In this document: one piece after another, positions 45,831 to 54,733 of the stretch
How the letters are laid out: the number at the start of each line of letters is the position of its first letter
Position numbering within the stretch: the first letter of the stretch is position 1
Notes under the pieces: generated by a model
What the model saw: the letters and a program-made list of their open reading frames with translations, nothing else
Told to the model about the DNA's origin: nothing
Database searches by the model: none
Made by a program: the position numbers and the translations under genes
From: Microbacterium sp. SLBN-146
GTDB lineage: Bacteria; Actinomycetota; Actinomycetes; Actinomycetales; Microbacteriaceae
Assembly (NCBI RefSeq): GCF_006715145.1
Contig: NZ_VFMR01000001.1
Span: forward strand, 62,001 to 126,000
Length of the DNA stretch: 64,000 bases
Direction of reading: 5' to 3'

Positions 45831-46796
45831 ATGTCCGATACGACCACCCGGGCGCTGTCCCTCCTCAATCTCCTCCAGACGCACCGTCACTGGCCCGGAT
45901 CGGAGATCGCCGCGCGGCTCGGCGTCACGGAGCGCACGGTGCGGCGAGACGTCGAGCGGCTCCGTGATCTCGGCTACCGCATCGAGTCGACCCCCGGAGC
46001 CGCGGGGGGCTATCGACTCGAAGCCGGAAGCGCCGTGCCCCCTCTTCTCCTCACCGACGACGAAGCCGTCGCGATGGCGATCGGGCTGCGGGTCGCGGCA
46101 TCCCAACGACTCGTTTCGGGTCCTGAGACGACGATCACGGCGCTCGCGAAACTCGAGCAGGTCCTGCCCGCTCCCCTGCGTCGCCGCGTGGCGGCCCTCG
46201 TCGAGTCCGTACAGCCGGCCGGCATCAACGCAGGAGCCGCCGTCTCGAGCGAAATCCTCGGCGAGCTAGCGCTCGCGTGCCGCGACCACGAACGCGTGCG
46301 CTTCTCGTACGAGGCCGCGTCGGGCGAGGTGACGAGGCGTCGGGTCGAGCCGCACGCGCTCGCGCCCGCCGAGCGCCACTGGTACCTGCTGTGTTGGGAC
46401 CTCGACAAAGCGGACTGGCGCACCTTCCGCGTCGATCGCCTCAGCGCCGTCGAGCACACACGCGTGCTGTTCGAGCCGCGTCCCCTGACGCCGGAGCAGA
46501 TCGAGGAGTTCATCCTCGTCGCGCGTTCGTGGGTGCGTCAGGCCGTCGAAGCGGATGCCGTCATGGAGCTCCCGATCGACGACATGCGCGCCGCCTTCGG
46601 CCAATGGGGCCAGGGCGCGACCGCTGAGGACGCGTCGCATACGCGCTGGCCGGTGGGCGGCGCGGACTTCCGCGAGACCATGTACGGCCTGTCGTGGATC
46701 CCCGCGGGCGTGGAGTACACGACGAACCTCGCCGAGCCCGCCCGCTCCGACCTGCGTGAGACCCTCGAACGCATGCTCCGTGCCCTCTCCGCCTGA
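45831..46796 (+). CDS. YafY-type HTH/WYL-domain transcriptional regulator (321 aa)
   Basis: The N-terminal HTH_11 domain (about residues 5-60) reads RALSLLNLLQTHRHWPGSEI, ERTVRRDVERLRDLGYRIES, with a GGYRL wing. The WYL domain (about 135-220) contains the namesake residues in ERHWYLLCWD and DWRTFRVDRLSAVE. A WCX-type C-terminal part follows. WYL domains sense nucleic acid or other ligands. ATG 45831 is chosen because the upstream open frame runs inside gntR. Preceded by a perfect palindrome, probably its own operator. Confidence 0.9.
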   Translation: MSDTTTRALSLLNLLQTHRHWPGSEIAARLGVTERTVRRDVERLRDLGYRIESTPGAAGGYRLEAGSAVPPLLLTDDEAVAMAIGLRVAASQRLVSGPETTITALAKLEQVLPAPLRRRVAALVESVQPAGINAGAAVSSEILGELALACRDHERVRFSYEAASGEVTRRRVEPHALAPAERHWYLLCWDLDKADWRTFRVDRLSAVEHTRVLFEPRPLTPEQIEEFILVARSWVRQAVEADAVMELPIDDMRAAFGQWGQGATAEDASHTRWPVGGADFRETMYGLSWIPAGVEYTTNLAEPARSDLRETLERMLRALSA

Positions 46797-46860
46797 CCCG
46801 CCCCCGCGAGCGGCCGCAGCCCCACCCCGCTGACCCACCCCCGCGCAGCGGCCCCACCCG

Positions 46861-46895
46861 CTGGTCGAGTAGCCGCGCAGCGGCGTATCGAGACC
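46861..46895. repeat. REP-like hairpin of the GGTCGAGTAGCC type
   Basis: GGTCGAGTAGCCGC and GCGGCGTATCGAGACC form an imperfect hairpin around a short loop. Sequences of this form are familiar as interspersed intergenic repeats in Microbacteriaceae genomes (from memory). No open frame is present. Confidence 0.6.
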
Positions 46896-46944
46896 CGAGA
46901 CCGGGCATCTCGCCGACCCGAGGCCGCACACCACCCGGTCTCGG
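46894..46944. repeat. Inverted repeat CCGAGACCGGG/CCCGGTCTCGG
   Basis: CCCGAGACCGGG (46894-46905) and CCCGGTCTCGG (46934-46944) could form an 11-bp stem with a 28-nt loop, downstream of the WYL gene. There is no T tract, so terminator function is uncertain. Confidence 0.5.
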
Positions 46945-47033
46945 CGGGATGCCATGCCTCGGCGCGCGATGACATGCGCCGACTCTCAGCGAAACCCTGC
47001 GTCACGCATAGTGCACCCGAAAAGCAGCCGGGC
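46945..47033. other. Gap between WYL-gene repeats and the tRNA-like sequence
   Basis: No gene is seen. The 349-bp space between the WYL gene and the convergent hydrolase gene holds only the two repeats above, a candidate promoter, and the tRNA-like sequence. Confidence 0.6.
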
Positions 47034-47039
47034 TAGCGT
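47011..47039 (+). promoter_or_regulatory. Candidate promoter of the tRNA-like sequence
   Basis: GTGCAC (47011-47016) and TAGCGT (47034-47039) are 17 nt apart, and the -10 ends 8 nt before the first base of the predicted acceptor stem. Confidence 0.35.
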
Positions 47040-47047
47040 GGGGTCAT

Positions 47048-47123
47048 CGCGGCGATCCGGGCGGTCCCGGGCACCGGCTCATACCCGGGAGCGTTGCGGG
47101 TTCGACTCCCGCCGTCGCGTCCA
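47048..47123 (+). tRNA. tRNA-like sequence with CAU anticodon, possibly a degenerate tRNA-Met
   Basis: It is 76 nt including CCA. Acceptor CGCGGCG (47048-47054) pairs with CGTCGCG (47113-47119), one G-U. The T arm is perfect: GCGGG-TTCGACT-CCCGC (47096-47112) with a consensus TTCRANY loop. The anticodon arm is ACCGG-CTCATAC-CCGGG with CAU at 47080-47082 and one mismatch. The D arm is abnormal: a CCGG/CCGG stem, a 6-nt loop without the usual A14 and GG, no U8, and two nt before the anticodon stem. It could be a divergent or dead tRNA, or a tRNA-like small RNA. A promoter-like sequence lies immediately upstream. Confidence 0.45.
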
Positions 47124-47145
47124 CTTCCGACGCACGTGCGCGGGT

Positions 47146-48813
47146 TCAGCTCGTACGCGTGAAGACGCCGAGCCCGTTCGGTTCCTGACCAGGCCCGGGG
47201 AAGACATTGAAGTACGTCAGGGTGACGCCCGTGATCTGATCGCCCTCGCGGACGAAGACCGCCGACGAGAGCGACCCGGGGAGCGCGTTCTCCCCCGTCG
47301 GCACGAACGACAGCGTGTCCCCGTTCCACGGATCGATCTCGAACGTGTAGCCGCCATCGGGTCCGAGCGCCCCCGTGAGCGTTCCGTTCTCCTCGCTCAC
47401 GACGAAGTCGCCGAAGTAGGGGCTCGCGTATGTGCCGACGTAGTCCGCCGCCGGACCTGCTGCCGCGGCATCCGCGGGAGGGTCTTCCCCGACGAGGTCG
47501 CCCGCCGGGTCGGCGAAAGGCGCGAAGATGGGTGACCAGAAGTCCAACCAGGGTCGCGTCTCTTCACCGAACTGCACGAGGTCGAGGAACTCCGAGACGA
47601 TCGCCTCGGGAACTCCCGCGGGGGCACCGTTGGTGAGCACCACGATGCCGAGGTTCAGGTCGGGGATCATCGTGGCGTTCGTGGATGCGCCCCACCCGAA
47701 TGCGCCGGAGTGGTTGATGTTCACACGGCCGGTCACAGTGGTGCCGACGTTCGTGCCGAACCCGTAGTGCGACGTGCGCGATGTCAGGTTCTTGGCGTCG
47801 CCGCCAGTGATCGAATGGGCGGAATAGGTCTTTGCGAGCACGAGCGGATCGATGAACTCCACGCCGTCGACCTCTCCGTCGGCGAGCACCATCGTCATCC
47901 ACTTCGCGATGTCGCCGGCAGTCGAGGCGACACCACCGGCCGGAGCCTCGGCATCCGCGTTCCGGTCGAACAATTGCTCGTACTGGCCTTCCCCGGTTCG
48001 CGCGTGCATCGCCGCGCGGTCGTCCGCGGCGAGGTAGTCGTCGTGAACGGTGGTCGTCGACGTCATTCCGAGCGGCACGAACAGCAGTTCCTCCGCGGTC
48101 TCCGCCCACGTCTGCCCGCGCGAGGCGGCGACCGCTTCGCCGCCGACCGTGAGTCCGAAGTTGGAGTACTGGTAGGTGTCACGGAACGACGCGAGAGGGA
48201 TCTGGTCCATGTGGGCCATGATGTAGTCGACATCGAAGCCGATGTCCTCGAGGTCATCGCCGGATCCGGTCGGGAGACCGGTGCGGTGAGAGAAGTAGTC
48301 GGCGATCTTGCCGTGCTCGGTCACGTACGGATCGTTGAGCGCGAACGCGGGAAGGTAGTCGACGACCGGATCGTCCCACGAGAGCCCGGCATCTTCGGTG
48401 ATCGCCTTCGCCACGATGCTCGACGACAAGGGCTTCGAAAGAGACGCGATCTGGAACACGGTGTCCACGGTGACGGGTTCCTCCGTCGTCAGGTCGCGTA
48501 CGCCGTATCCCTCTTCGAACACGACCTCACCGTCCGAGACGACTGCGACCGCTGCGCCGGGGACTCCCGTCTGTTCGAGCGCCTCCTCGATGTAGTCCGG
48601 CAGCGCATCGACGGCCGCCGACACCGCGGTGTCGCGATCCGTGTAGAGGTCCACGACGTCTTGGCCGGGCGCGTCGCCGAGTGCGACGGCGGGCCCGGAG
48701 GAGGATGCCGGTTCGGCGGATGTGTCCACCGTGCAGGCCGTGGCCCCCAGCGCGAGCGCGATCACCGTCGGCACAGTGGCAGCGCGTACAAGGCCCGATC
48801 TTGTCCTGCTCAT
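47146..48813 (-). CDS. Secreted lipoprotein serine hydrolase, beta-lactamase/DD-peptidase fold (555 aa)
   Basis: A lipoprotein signal peptide ends in LGATAC, so Cys27 should be lipidated. The class C beta-lactamase-like domain (about residues 75-410) has the SxxK motif at Ser124-Lys127 (QIASLSKPLS), the YxN motif in YQYSNFGLTVGG, and a late NHSGAFGWG that stands where HxG/KTG sits in this family. A C-terminal lipocalin-like part (about 445-555; YVGTYASPYFGDF) is common in these proteins. The enzymes include D-aminopeptidases and esterases; the substrate is unknown. GGGAG lies 8 nt before ATG 48813. Divergent from the next regulator gene. Confidence 0.88.
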   Translation of the reverse strand: MSRTRSGLVRAATVPTVIALALGATACTVDTSAEPASSSGPAVALGDAPGQDVVDLYTDRDTAVSAAVDALPDYIEEALEQTGVPGAAVAVVSDGEVVFEEGYGVRDLTTEEPVTVDTVFQIASLSKPLSSSIVAKAITEDAGLSWDDPVVDYLPAFALNDPYVTEHGKIADYFSHRTGLPTGSGDDLEDIGFDVDYIMAHMDQIPLASFRDTYQYSNFGLTVGGEAVAASRGQTWAETAEELLFVPLGMTSTTTVHDDYLAADDRAAMHARTGEGQYEQLFDRNADAEAPAGGVASTAGDIAKWMTMVLADGEVDGVEFIDPLVLAKTYSAHSITGGDAKNLTSRTSHYGFGTNVGTTVTGRVNINHSGAFGWGASTNATMIPDLNLGIVVLTNGAPAGVPEAIVSEFLDLVQFGEETRPWLDFWSPIFAPFADPAGDLVGEDPPADAAAAGPAADYVGTYASPYFGDFVVSEENGTLTGALGPDGGYTFEIDPWNGDTLSFVPTGENALPGSLSSAVFVREGDQITGVTLTYFNVFPGPGQEPNGLGVFTRTS

Positions 48814-49014
48814 GTCACTGGCTCCCGTTCGCTACGTGGCTGCGGGCCACGGCATCCCCCCGCGCCGATGAAACTCCGCGCGAGGAATCCCCCGCCCCTC
48901 AGTGTGGGTGGACAGAAGCGGACAGAACAACCTCCGCTTCCGGCCACGTCCTCAAGAGGGCGTCCGGATGCGGTCACGTGCGCCATGATGGTCTCGACAC
49001 GCAGGGAGGCGGAC

Positions 49015-49962
49015 GTGGACGACAGGGCACTGCTCGAGCTCATCTACCGCAGTCGCCCGAGAACCGTGGCAGAGCTCGCCACCACGGCGCACGCGGATGC
49101 GGACGAGGTCGCCGACGCCCTCGCCCGTCTCGCACCGACGGGCGTCGTCTCGGTCCGCGAGGGCACGATCGGTTACGCGCCCCCGGCGACGTGGACAGCC
49201 GAGGTCCTCGCGGGCGAAGCGCAGACGATGCGCCAGACGGCGAACGAGGCCGCCTCACGAATCGAGGCACTCGTCGCAGACCTCCCGGTCCTGCTGCGAC
49301 ACTGGGCCTTCGGCGAAGCATCCGGCGATCTCGTTCCCGTCTTCGTGCGGCACGGGCCGAGAGCGGCGGAGGATCTCTGGTACGACATCGCAAGCGACCA
49401 GAGCGACTCCGCGTGGGGAGCGCTCCCCGATCTCGGACGCTATCTGCAGAGCGACCCCGCGCGCGCCAGCCGCTTCGCCGAGGTGTTCGCCGGCAAGCAC
49501 TCCGTGCGAGCTCTCGTCCCGCGGTCGATCGCGGACGACCCTCGACTCGTCGCGATCGCCGAGCGCTACGCCGCCGTCGGGGTCGAGTTCCGCCTTCTCG
49601 GCGACCTTCCGAGCTGGTTCTGGATCGACGGCGACGTGCTCGCGCTGCCCATCGAATGGGGCGAGGGGTGGCCGACCAGTGTGATCGGCGTGCGCAGCGC
49701 AGCCCTCGCCGACCTGGGTCGGAGCCTGTATCGCGAACTCTGGCACCGCGCCGAACCGATCGGAGGTGTCGACCAGCCGTGGGCGCCGCTCCTCATGCTG
49801 ATGAAGCAGGGCGTCACGCTCGACGCGGCATCTCACAGGCTCGGGATCAACCCACGAACGGGTCGTCGCCGCGTTGCGGCCGCGATGGAGCAGTACGGCG
49901 TCTCGACGCTGTTCGCCTTGGGGGTCGCGTGGGCCGCCGACGGGAAGCCGACGGCACGCTGA
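49015..49962 (+). CDS. HTH transcriptional regulator, TrmB/LuxR-like (315 aa)
   Basis: GTG 49015 is preceded by GGGAGG at good spacing; the frame is open for a long way upstream but only from here does the protein make sense. The N-terminus is a MarR/TrmB-like helix-turn-helix (about residues 5-50: ALLELIYRSRPRTVAELATT). The middle resembles the phospholipase D-like sensor part of such regulators (VFAGKHSVRALVP, VEFRLLGDLPSWFWIDGD). The C-terminus is a second HTH (about 255-300: MKQGVTLDAASHRLGINPRT). Its gene is divergent from the secreted hydrolase (201 bp), a possible target. Confidence 0.75.
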   Translation: MDDRALLELIYRSRPRTVAELATTAHADADEVADALARLAPTGVVSVREGTIGYAPPATWTAEVLAGEAQTMRQTANEAASRIEALVADLPVLLRHWAFGEASGDLVPVFVRHGPRAAEDLWYDIASDQSDSAWGALPDLGRYLQSDPARASRFAEVFAGKHSVRALVPRSIADDPRLVAIAERYAAVGVEFRLLGDLPSWFWIDGDVLALPIEWGEGWPTSVIGVRSAALADLGRSLYRELWHRAEPIGGVDQPWAPLLMLMKQGVTLDAASHRLGINPRTGRRRVAAAMEQYGVSTLFALGVAWAADGKPTAR

Positions 49963-49997
49963 GCCGCGGTGGCGCTGATTCTCGGCGTCCCATCCGG

Positions 49998-51260
49998 TCA
50001 GACGGCGAGGTCGGCGTCTCCGTGTCGGGCGTTTCGTAGCGGGGACACCGCAACGACGAGCGCGGCGATCGCGAAGACGGATGCCGCGACCCCGAGCGTC
50101 ACGTGATAGCCGAGGTACGTCGCGAGCACGCCCGCGAGCAGCGCGCCGAAGAAGAAGATGACGCGGTTCGTCGTGCGGATGGTCGAGTTCATTCGGCCCT
50201 GGATCTCGTCGGGCGCAACCGCCTGCCGGTAGCCGATGTCATTGGCATCCTCGATCCCCATCGACAGCCCGTACACGAACTGCGCGCTCGAGACGACGAC
50301 GATGAGAACGCCGAGGCTCGTCTCCGCGTCGATGGGCAACACCGCGAGCGCGAGCCAGGGAAAGACGACGAGCGCCCGCCCCAGGAGGATCGCTCGACCT
50401 GCGCCGAACCGGTCGCCGATCCGCGGCGCGAAGACGGCACCGAGGAAGCCGCCGAGACCGGCGCACGCCAGAGCGATACCGAATGCCCACGCAGGAAGGT
50501 GCAGTTCACGAAGGACGAACACCGCGAACACGGTCACCACGATGCTGTTCGCGAGGAACCAGACGTGCACCGACAGCGCGAGCGGAAGAAGCATCCGGTG
50601 CCGATAGGTGTACCGCATCCCTTCGACGATCTCGCGTCCGAGGTGGCGGCCCTGAACACGACGCGGCGCTGCGGTCTCCGTCACCCTGATGCGGGCCTGC
50701 AGCACCGCTGCGACCGCGCTGATGACGGCGTCGATGGCGAACAGGATCGGGGCTCCGAGGAGGTTGAACAGCGCCCCGCCGAGCGCGGGTCCGGCCGTCG
50801 CGGCGACGGTTTCGCTCTGTCCGAGCCGCGCGTTGGCTCGCACGAGAGAGCGGCGGGGGACGACATGAGGCAGGAAGGGCTGGGCAGCCGAATCAGCGAA
50901 GAGCGTCAAGACACCGAGAACGAGGATCGCGGCCCCCAGCGACCAGATCGTGAGCGCGTCGAGGAGCACCAGGGCGGCGATCGATCCGAGGGCGATCGCG
51001 CGTCCGACACTCGTGAGCACGAGCGTGCGCTGTCGCCGCCATCGGTCCATCAGCGCGCCGACGACCAGGCCGAGGAAGAGATAGGGCACGACGCTGAGCG
51101 CGCTGAGCACACTGATCTCGACCGGCGTCGCCTGCAGGACCGTCACCATGAGGACCTGTACCCCGACCCCCGCGATGGTCGTGCCGAACATGCGGAGCGT
51201 GGCGGCACTCCAGAAGAGCGCGAAGGAGGGGACGCGCAGCACGTCGCCGGTGGACGTCAC
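49998..51260 (-). CDS. MFS transporter, enterobactin-exporter-like (420 aa)
   Basis: About twelve membrane spans. It carries the sequence pattern of the MFS_3 / EntS group: FALFWSAATLRMFGTTIAGV at the start, LVVGALMDRWRRQRTLVLTS in the first cytoplasmic loop, and SMGIEDANDIGYRQAVAPDE followed by QGRMNSTIRT. Such proteins export siderophores, antibiotics or other small molecules; the substrate here is unknown. The start is GTG 51260. Convergent with the regulator gene upstream in coordinates (35 bp). An OsmC remnant lies 52 bp upstream on the same strand. Confidence 0.85.
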   Translation of the reverse strand: MTSTGDVLRVPSFALFWSAATLRMFGTTIAGVGVQVLMVTVLQATPVEISVLSALSVVPYLFLGLVVGALMDRWRRQRTLVLTSVGRAIALGSIAALVLLDALTIWSLGAAILVLGVLTLFADSAAQPFLPHVVPRRSLVRANARLGQSETVAATAGPALGGALFNLLGAPILFAIDAVISAVAAVLQARIRVTETAAPRRVQGRHLGREIVEGMRYTYRHRMLLPLALSVHVWFLANSIVVTVFAVFVLRELHLPAWAFGIALACAGLGGFLGAVFAPRIGDRFGAGRAILLGRALVVFPWLALAVLPIDAETSLGVLIVVVSSAQFVYGLSMGIEDANDIGYRQAVAPDEIQGRMNSTIRTTNRVIFFFGALLAGVLATYLGYHVTLGVAASVFAIAALVVAVSPLRNARHGDADLAV

Positions 51261-51312
51261 AACACCCGATCGCCGGAGTCCATGTCGCGCATTCGCTCAG
51301 TGTAGAGCGGGG

Positions 51313-51519
51313 TCATTCGCTCCGGGCAGGTGCGGCGACTCGAATGTCCCCGGTGATCTCGCACGCGGCGGCGAGGGTGTTGTACACGGTGGGCTGCCAG
51401 CTGGCGTCGAATCGGACGAGTTCCGTACCGACATCTGCTGTCGCGCTTCCGCCCGGCGCCGAGCCCGCTCGAACCCGGTACACCGTCGACGACGGCAGCG
51501 TGGGCACACTCTCGCTCAT
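51313..51519 (-). pseudogene. OsmC-family remnant with an internal in-frame deletion (68 codons)
   Basis: The N-terminal half (SSTVYRVRAGSAPGGSATAD, then VRFDASWQ) matches the start of actinobacterial OsmC-like proteins as I know them. The C-terminal half (PTVYNTLAAACEITGDIRV) matches their last about 25 residues. The roughly 80-90 residues between them, with the catalytic cysteines, are missing, yet the frame is intact. Start ATG 51519 is taken; an in-frame GTG lies at 51534. It may be a dead gene or a short expressed peptide. The assignment is from memory of the family and needs alignment. Confidence 0.45.
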
Positions 51520-51590
51520 GCCCTCAGCATCCACCGCGCACCGCGCCCGAGGCGGGCCTTAGGTCCCGGCCGAGGGGTCACCCCCCATCT

Positions 51591-51651
51591 GCCGAGAAGA
51601 CCCGAACTGCGCAGATTCCGGCCTTGCGCGAGCAGTTCGGGTCTTCTCGGC
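51591..51651. repeat. 61-bp palindromic element, copy 1
   Basis: GCCGAGAAGACCCGAACTGC (51591-51610) and its exact complement (51632-51651) form perfect 20-bp arms around a 21-nt loop containing GCAGATTCCGG. It lies between the OsmC remnant and the acidic-protein gene, which diverge. Confidence 0.9.
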
Positions 51652-51734
51652 AGGCGGCGCGGCAGGCGGCGCGGCGGGGCGGGGTGCACCGGATGCTTCG
51701 CGTCAAGCCCCCGTGTGAGCCCCGGGGCCGCGGG

Positions 51735-51740
51735 TACCGT
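51735..51740 (+). promoter_or_regulatory. Likely leaderless -10 element
   Basis: TACCGT ends 7 nt before ATG 51748; no Shine-Dalgarno sequence is seen. Confidence 0.35.
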
Positions 51741-51747
51741 CGGGGCC

Positions 51748-52038
51748 ATGAACGCAGACGACAAGATGCGGTTCGCCGCGGGTGAGACGGACGGACTTCC
51801 TCCCGCTCCCCCGACGAAGACGACCTCCGAATCCGACGCTCGCCGGGCGGACACGGCCGACACTCCCGCGAGTGAGAGGGAGACCGCGGAGAAGCAGAAC
51901 ACCGAAGGCCTTCCCGACACGATCGACGACGACATCGACCCCGACGACGTCCGTGTCGTACCCGGCGCCGGCGGACCCGACGACGTCGGCGACGTGGACG
52001 TCGACCCCGACGATCTCCACCTCCCCGGCCAGGACTGA
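51748..52038 (+). CDS. Small acidic hypothetical protein (96 aa)
   Basis: A soluble, strongly acidic protein with no signal peptide and no recognised family. The middle is Thr/Glu/Ala-rich. The last 40 residues contain an Asp-rich repeated pattern (TIDDDIDPDDVRVVPGAGG, then DDVGDVDVDPDDLHLPG) and the chain is probably largely disordered. Codon third positions are strongly G/C-biased like real genes of the window. It sits alone between two copies of the 61-bp palindrome. Confidence 0.65.
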   Translation: MNADDKMRFAAGETDGLPPAPPTKTTSESDARRADTADTPASERETAEKQNTEGLPDTIDDDIDPDDVRVVPGAGGPDDVGDVDVDPDDLHLPGQD

Positions 52039-52064
52039 GGCTCTCGGCTCGGCCCCCTTTCTCC

Positions 52065-52125
52065 GGCGAGAAGACCCGAACTGCGCAGATTTCGGTCCAC
52101 GCCGAGCAGTTCGGGTCTTCTCGGC
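52065..52125. repeat. 61-bp palindromic element, copy 2
   Basis: CGAGAAGACCCGAACTGC (52067-52084) pairs with 52106-52123 without mismatch; the outer two positions add one mismatch and one pair. The loop is 21 nt and begins GCAGATTTCGG. It lies 26 bp past the acidic-protein stop. Confidence 0.9.
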
Positions 52126-52345
52126 GAATGGGGCCTCGGCCCGACAGCGGAGCGCGGGTCGAGATGCCCCCGCGGGTCGCGACTCGGGCGCGGGGCGACG
52201 CGGACGGACGGCAAGGATCGGCGCGGCGGGCGGGCCGCGGGACGTTCGACCCAACGGCGCGCGCGAGGGTGGCGGAGACTCACGGTGACGGCGCCGTCGG
52301 CAGAGCGGGCGGGCGCCGACGTTCCCTGAGACAGGATGGTTCCCC
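52126..52345. other. Intergenic region upstream of ppsA
   Basis: GC-rich, no gene recognised. Together with copy 2 it makes a gap of 307 bp. AGGATGG at 52333-52339 is the ppsA ribosome-binding region; no convincing promoter hexamers stand out. Confidence 0.5.
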
Positions 52346-54733
52346 ATGTCCGACGTGCTCCGATTCGGCGAAACGACGATGTCCGACGTGCCACAGGTCG
52401 GAGGCAAGAACGCGTCGCTCGGCGAGATGGTGTCCGGGCTCGCGAGCGTCGGCGTGCGGGTGCCCGACGGGTTCGCCACGACCGCCGACGCGCATCGCGG
52501 CTTCCTTGCGCACGGAGACCTGGGATCCCGCATCCGATCCGCCCTCCGGCCCGTCGACCTGAGCGACGTCCGCGAGCTCGCGCGGGTCGCCGCCGAGATC
52601 CGCGCGTGGGTCGAGCAGCAGCCGTTCCCGTCGTCGCTCGAGCAGTCCATCCGCTCCTCCTATGAGGAACTGCTCGCCGAGCAACCAGATCCCGAACGCG
52701 TCACGTGGGCGGTGCGCTCGTCCGCGACCGCGGAGGATCTTCCGGATGCCTCCTTCGCCGGGCAACAGGAGACCTTCCTCAACATCTCCGGCATCGACAA
52801 CCTCCTGGATGCCATCAGGAAGGTCTTCGCGTCGCTCTATACCGACCGGGCGATCGTCTACCGGGCCCAGCACGGCTTCCGCGAAGACGACGTCGCCATC
52901 TCGGCGGGCGTCCAGCTCATGGTCCGCTCCGACGTCGGGGCTTCGGGGGTCATGTTCACCGTCGACACCGAGTCGGGATTCGACCAGGTCGTCTTCATCA
53001 CGAGCGCCTACGGGCTCGGGGAGACGGTGGTGCAGGGCACGGTCAATCCCGACGAGTTCTACGTCTACAAGCCGTCCCTCCGAGCAGGCAAGCCCTCCAT
53101 CCTGCGGCGGGAGGTCGGCACGAAGGCCGTGGCCCTCAGATACGGCGAGGGAAGCGGCACCGACGACAGCACGATCCTCACCGACGTGCCGGCGAGCGAG
53201 CGCGCGCGTTTCAGCATCACCGACGAGCAGGTCGAGGAGCTCGCGCGGAGCGCGCTCACGATCGAAGCCCACTACGGGCGCGCGATGGACATCGAATGGG
53301 CGCTCGACGGCATCGACGGCAGGCTGTACATCGTCCAGGCCCGACCCGAGACCGTCGTGGCACGACGCGACGGGACGGTCGTGCGGCGCTACACACTGAG
53401 GGAGCACGGCGGCGAGGTCCTCGCGACCGGCCGTGCGGTCGGCGAGAGGATCGGGGCCGGACGCGTGCGCGTCATGCACGACCTCGCGCAGATGCACCTG
53501 TTCCAGACGGGCGACGTGCTCGTCGCCGACCGCACCGACCCCGACTGGGAGCCGATCATGAGGCGTGCGTCCGCGATCGTCACCGACAGCGGCGGCCGCA
53601 CATGCCACGCGGCCATCGTGGCGCGCGAACTCGGCATCCCCGCCGTCGTCGGAACCGAGACGGGAACACATGCCCTGACCGACGGAGCCGACGTCACCGT
53701 GTGCTGCGCGGAAGGAGACGACGGCGTCGTCTATCGCGGCATCCGGGACTTCACGATCGACGAGACGCCACTCGACGTCCTCCCCGACCTCCCCGTCGAT
53801 CTCATGCTGAACGTCGGGGTCCCCGACCAGGCGTTCGCGCTCGCGGAACTCCCGAACCACGGAGTGGGTCTTGCCCGACTGGAGTTCATCGTCGGGAGCA
53901 CCATCGGCATCCACCCCCGCGCGTTGCTGGAGTTCGACACCCTGCCGGAGCCGCTCAAGACGCAGATCGCCGAGCGCACGGCTGCGTACCCGACGCCGCG
54001 CGACTACTTCGTCCGACGCCTCGCCGAGGGGATCTCCACGATCGCCGCCGCGTTCGCCCCTCATCCGGTGATCGTCCGCATGAGCGACTTCAAGACGAAC
54101 GAGTACGCGACTCTTCTCGGCGGCGAGGCCTTCGAACCGCACGAAGAGAACCCGATGCTGGGATGGCGCGGCGCGGCGCGGTACACCACCCCGAGTTTCC
54201 GGGGGTGCTTCGATCTGGAGTGCGAAGCCCTCCGTCACGTGCGCGACCTGATGGGCCTGACGAACGTCAAGATCATGATTCCCTTCGTCCGGACCGTGGA
54301 TGAGGCGGCCGCCGTCGTCGCTCTCCTCGCGGAGAACGGCTTGCGCCGCGGTGACAACGGACTCGAGATCGTCATGATGTGCGAGATCCCCTCCAATGCG
54401 CTCCTGGCGGACGCGTTCCTCGATCACTTCGACGGGTTCTCCATCGGCTCCAACGACCTCACGCAGCTCACGCTGGGCGTCGATCGTGATTCCGCCGCCG
54501 TTGCGAGCGCGTTCGACGAACGGAATCCCGCCGTGCTCGCCCTCCTCGAGCTCGCCATCGACGCGTGCAATCGCCGCGGCGCGTACATCGGCATCTGCGG
54601 GCAGGGCCCCTCCGACCATCCGGAACTGGCCGAGTGGCTGCTCGCCCGCGGCATCCGTTCGATGTCGCTCAACGCCGACGCGATCGCCGGAACCTGGATG
54701 CGGTTGGCGAGCGCGGCAACAGCGCACGCGTGA
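52346..54733 (+). CDS. ppsA: Phosphoenolpyruvate synthase (795 aa)
   Basis: Three domains are visible. The N-terminal ATP-grasp part has GGKNASLGEM, WAVRSSATAEDLPDASFAGQ and DIEWALDG...LYIVQARPET. The swivelling phospho-histidine domain has SGGRTCHAAIVAREL, with His421 the phosphorylated residue. The PEP/pyruvate-binding TIM barrel has VKIMIPFVRTVDEA, GSNDLTQLTLGVDRDS and Cys751 in YIGICGQGPSD. His421 and Cys751 match the numbering of the E. coli enzyme. It makes PEP from pyruvate and ATP, releasing AMP and phosphate, for gluconeogenesis. Stands alone; hairpin-forming sequence overlaps and follows the stop. Confidence 0.94.
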   Translation: MSDVLRFGETTMSDVPQVGGKNASLGEMVSGLASVGVRVPDGFATTADAHRGFLAHGDLGSRIRSALRPVDLSDVRELARVAAEIRAWVEQQPFPSSLEQSIRSSYEELLAEQPDPERVTWAVRSSATAEDLPDASFAGQQETFLNISGIDNLLDAIRKVFASLYTDRAIVYRAQHGFREDDVAISAGVQLMVRSDVGASGVMFTVDTESGFDQVVFITSAYGLGETVVQGTVNPDEFYVYKPSLRAGKPSILRREVGTKAVALRYGEGSGTDDSTILTDVPASERARFSITDEQVEELARSALTIEAHYGRAMDIEWALDGIDGRLYIVQARPETVVARRDGTVVRRYTLREHGGEVLATGRAVGERIGAGRVRVMHDLAQMHLFQTGDVLVADRTDPDWEPIMRRASAIVTDSGGRTCHAAIVARELGIPAVVGTETGTHALTDGADVTVCCAEGDDGVVYRGIRDFTIDETPLDVLPDLPVDLMLNVGVPDQAFALAELPNHGVGLARLEFIVGSTIGIHPRALLEFDTLPEPLKTQIAERTAAYPTPRDYFVRRLAEGISTIAAAFAPHPVIVRMSDFKTNEYATLLGGEAFEPHEENPMLGWRGAARYTTPSFRGCFDLECEALRHVRDLMGLTNVKIMIPFVRTVDEAAAVVALLAENGLRRGDNGLEIVMMCEIPSNALLADAFLDHFDGFSIGSNDLTQLTLGVDRDSAAVASAFDERNPAVLALLELAIDACNRRGAYIGICGQGPSDHPELAEWLLARGIRSMSLNADAIAGTWMRLASAATAHA

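Noticed and set aside
47710..49962. A 750-codon version of the HTH regulator
   Set aside because: The upstream part is antisense to the hydrolase gene; GTG 49015 has a good ribosome-binding site.
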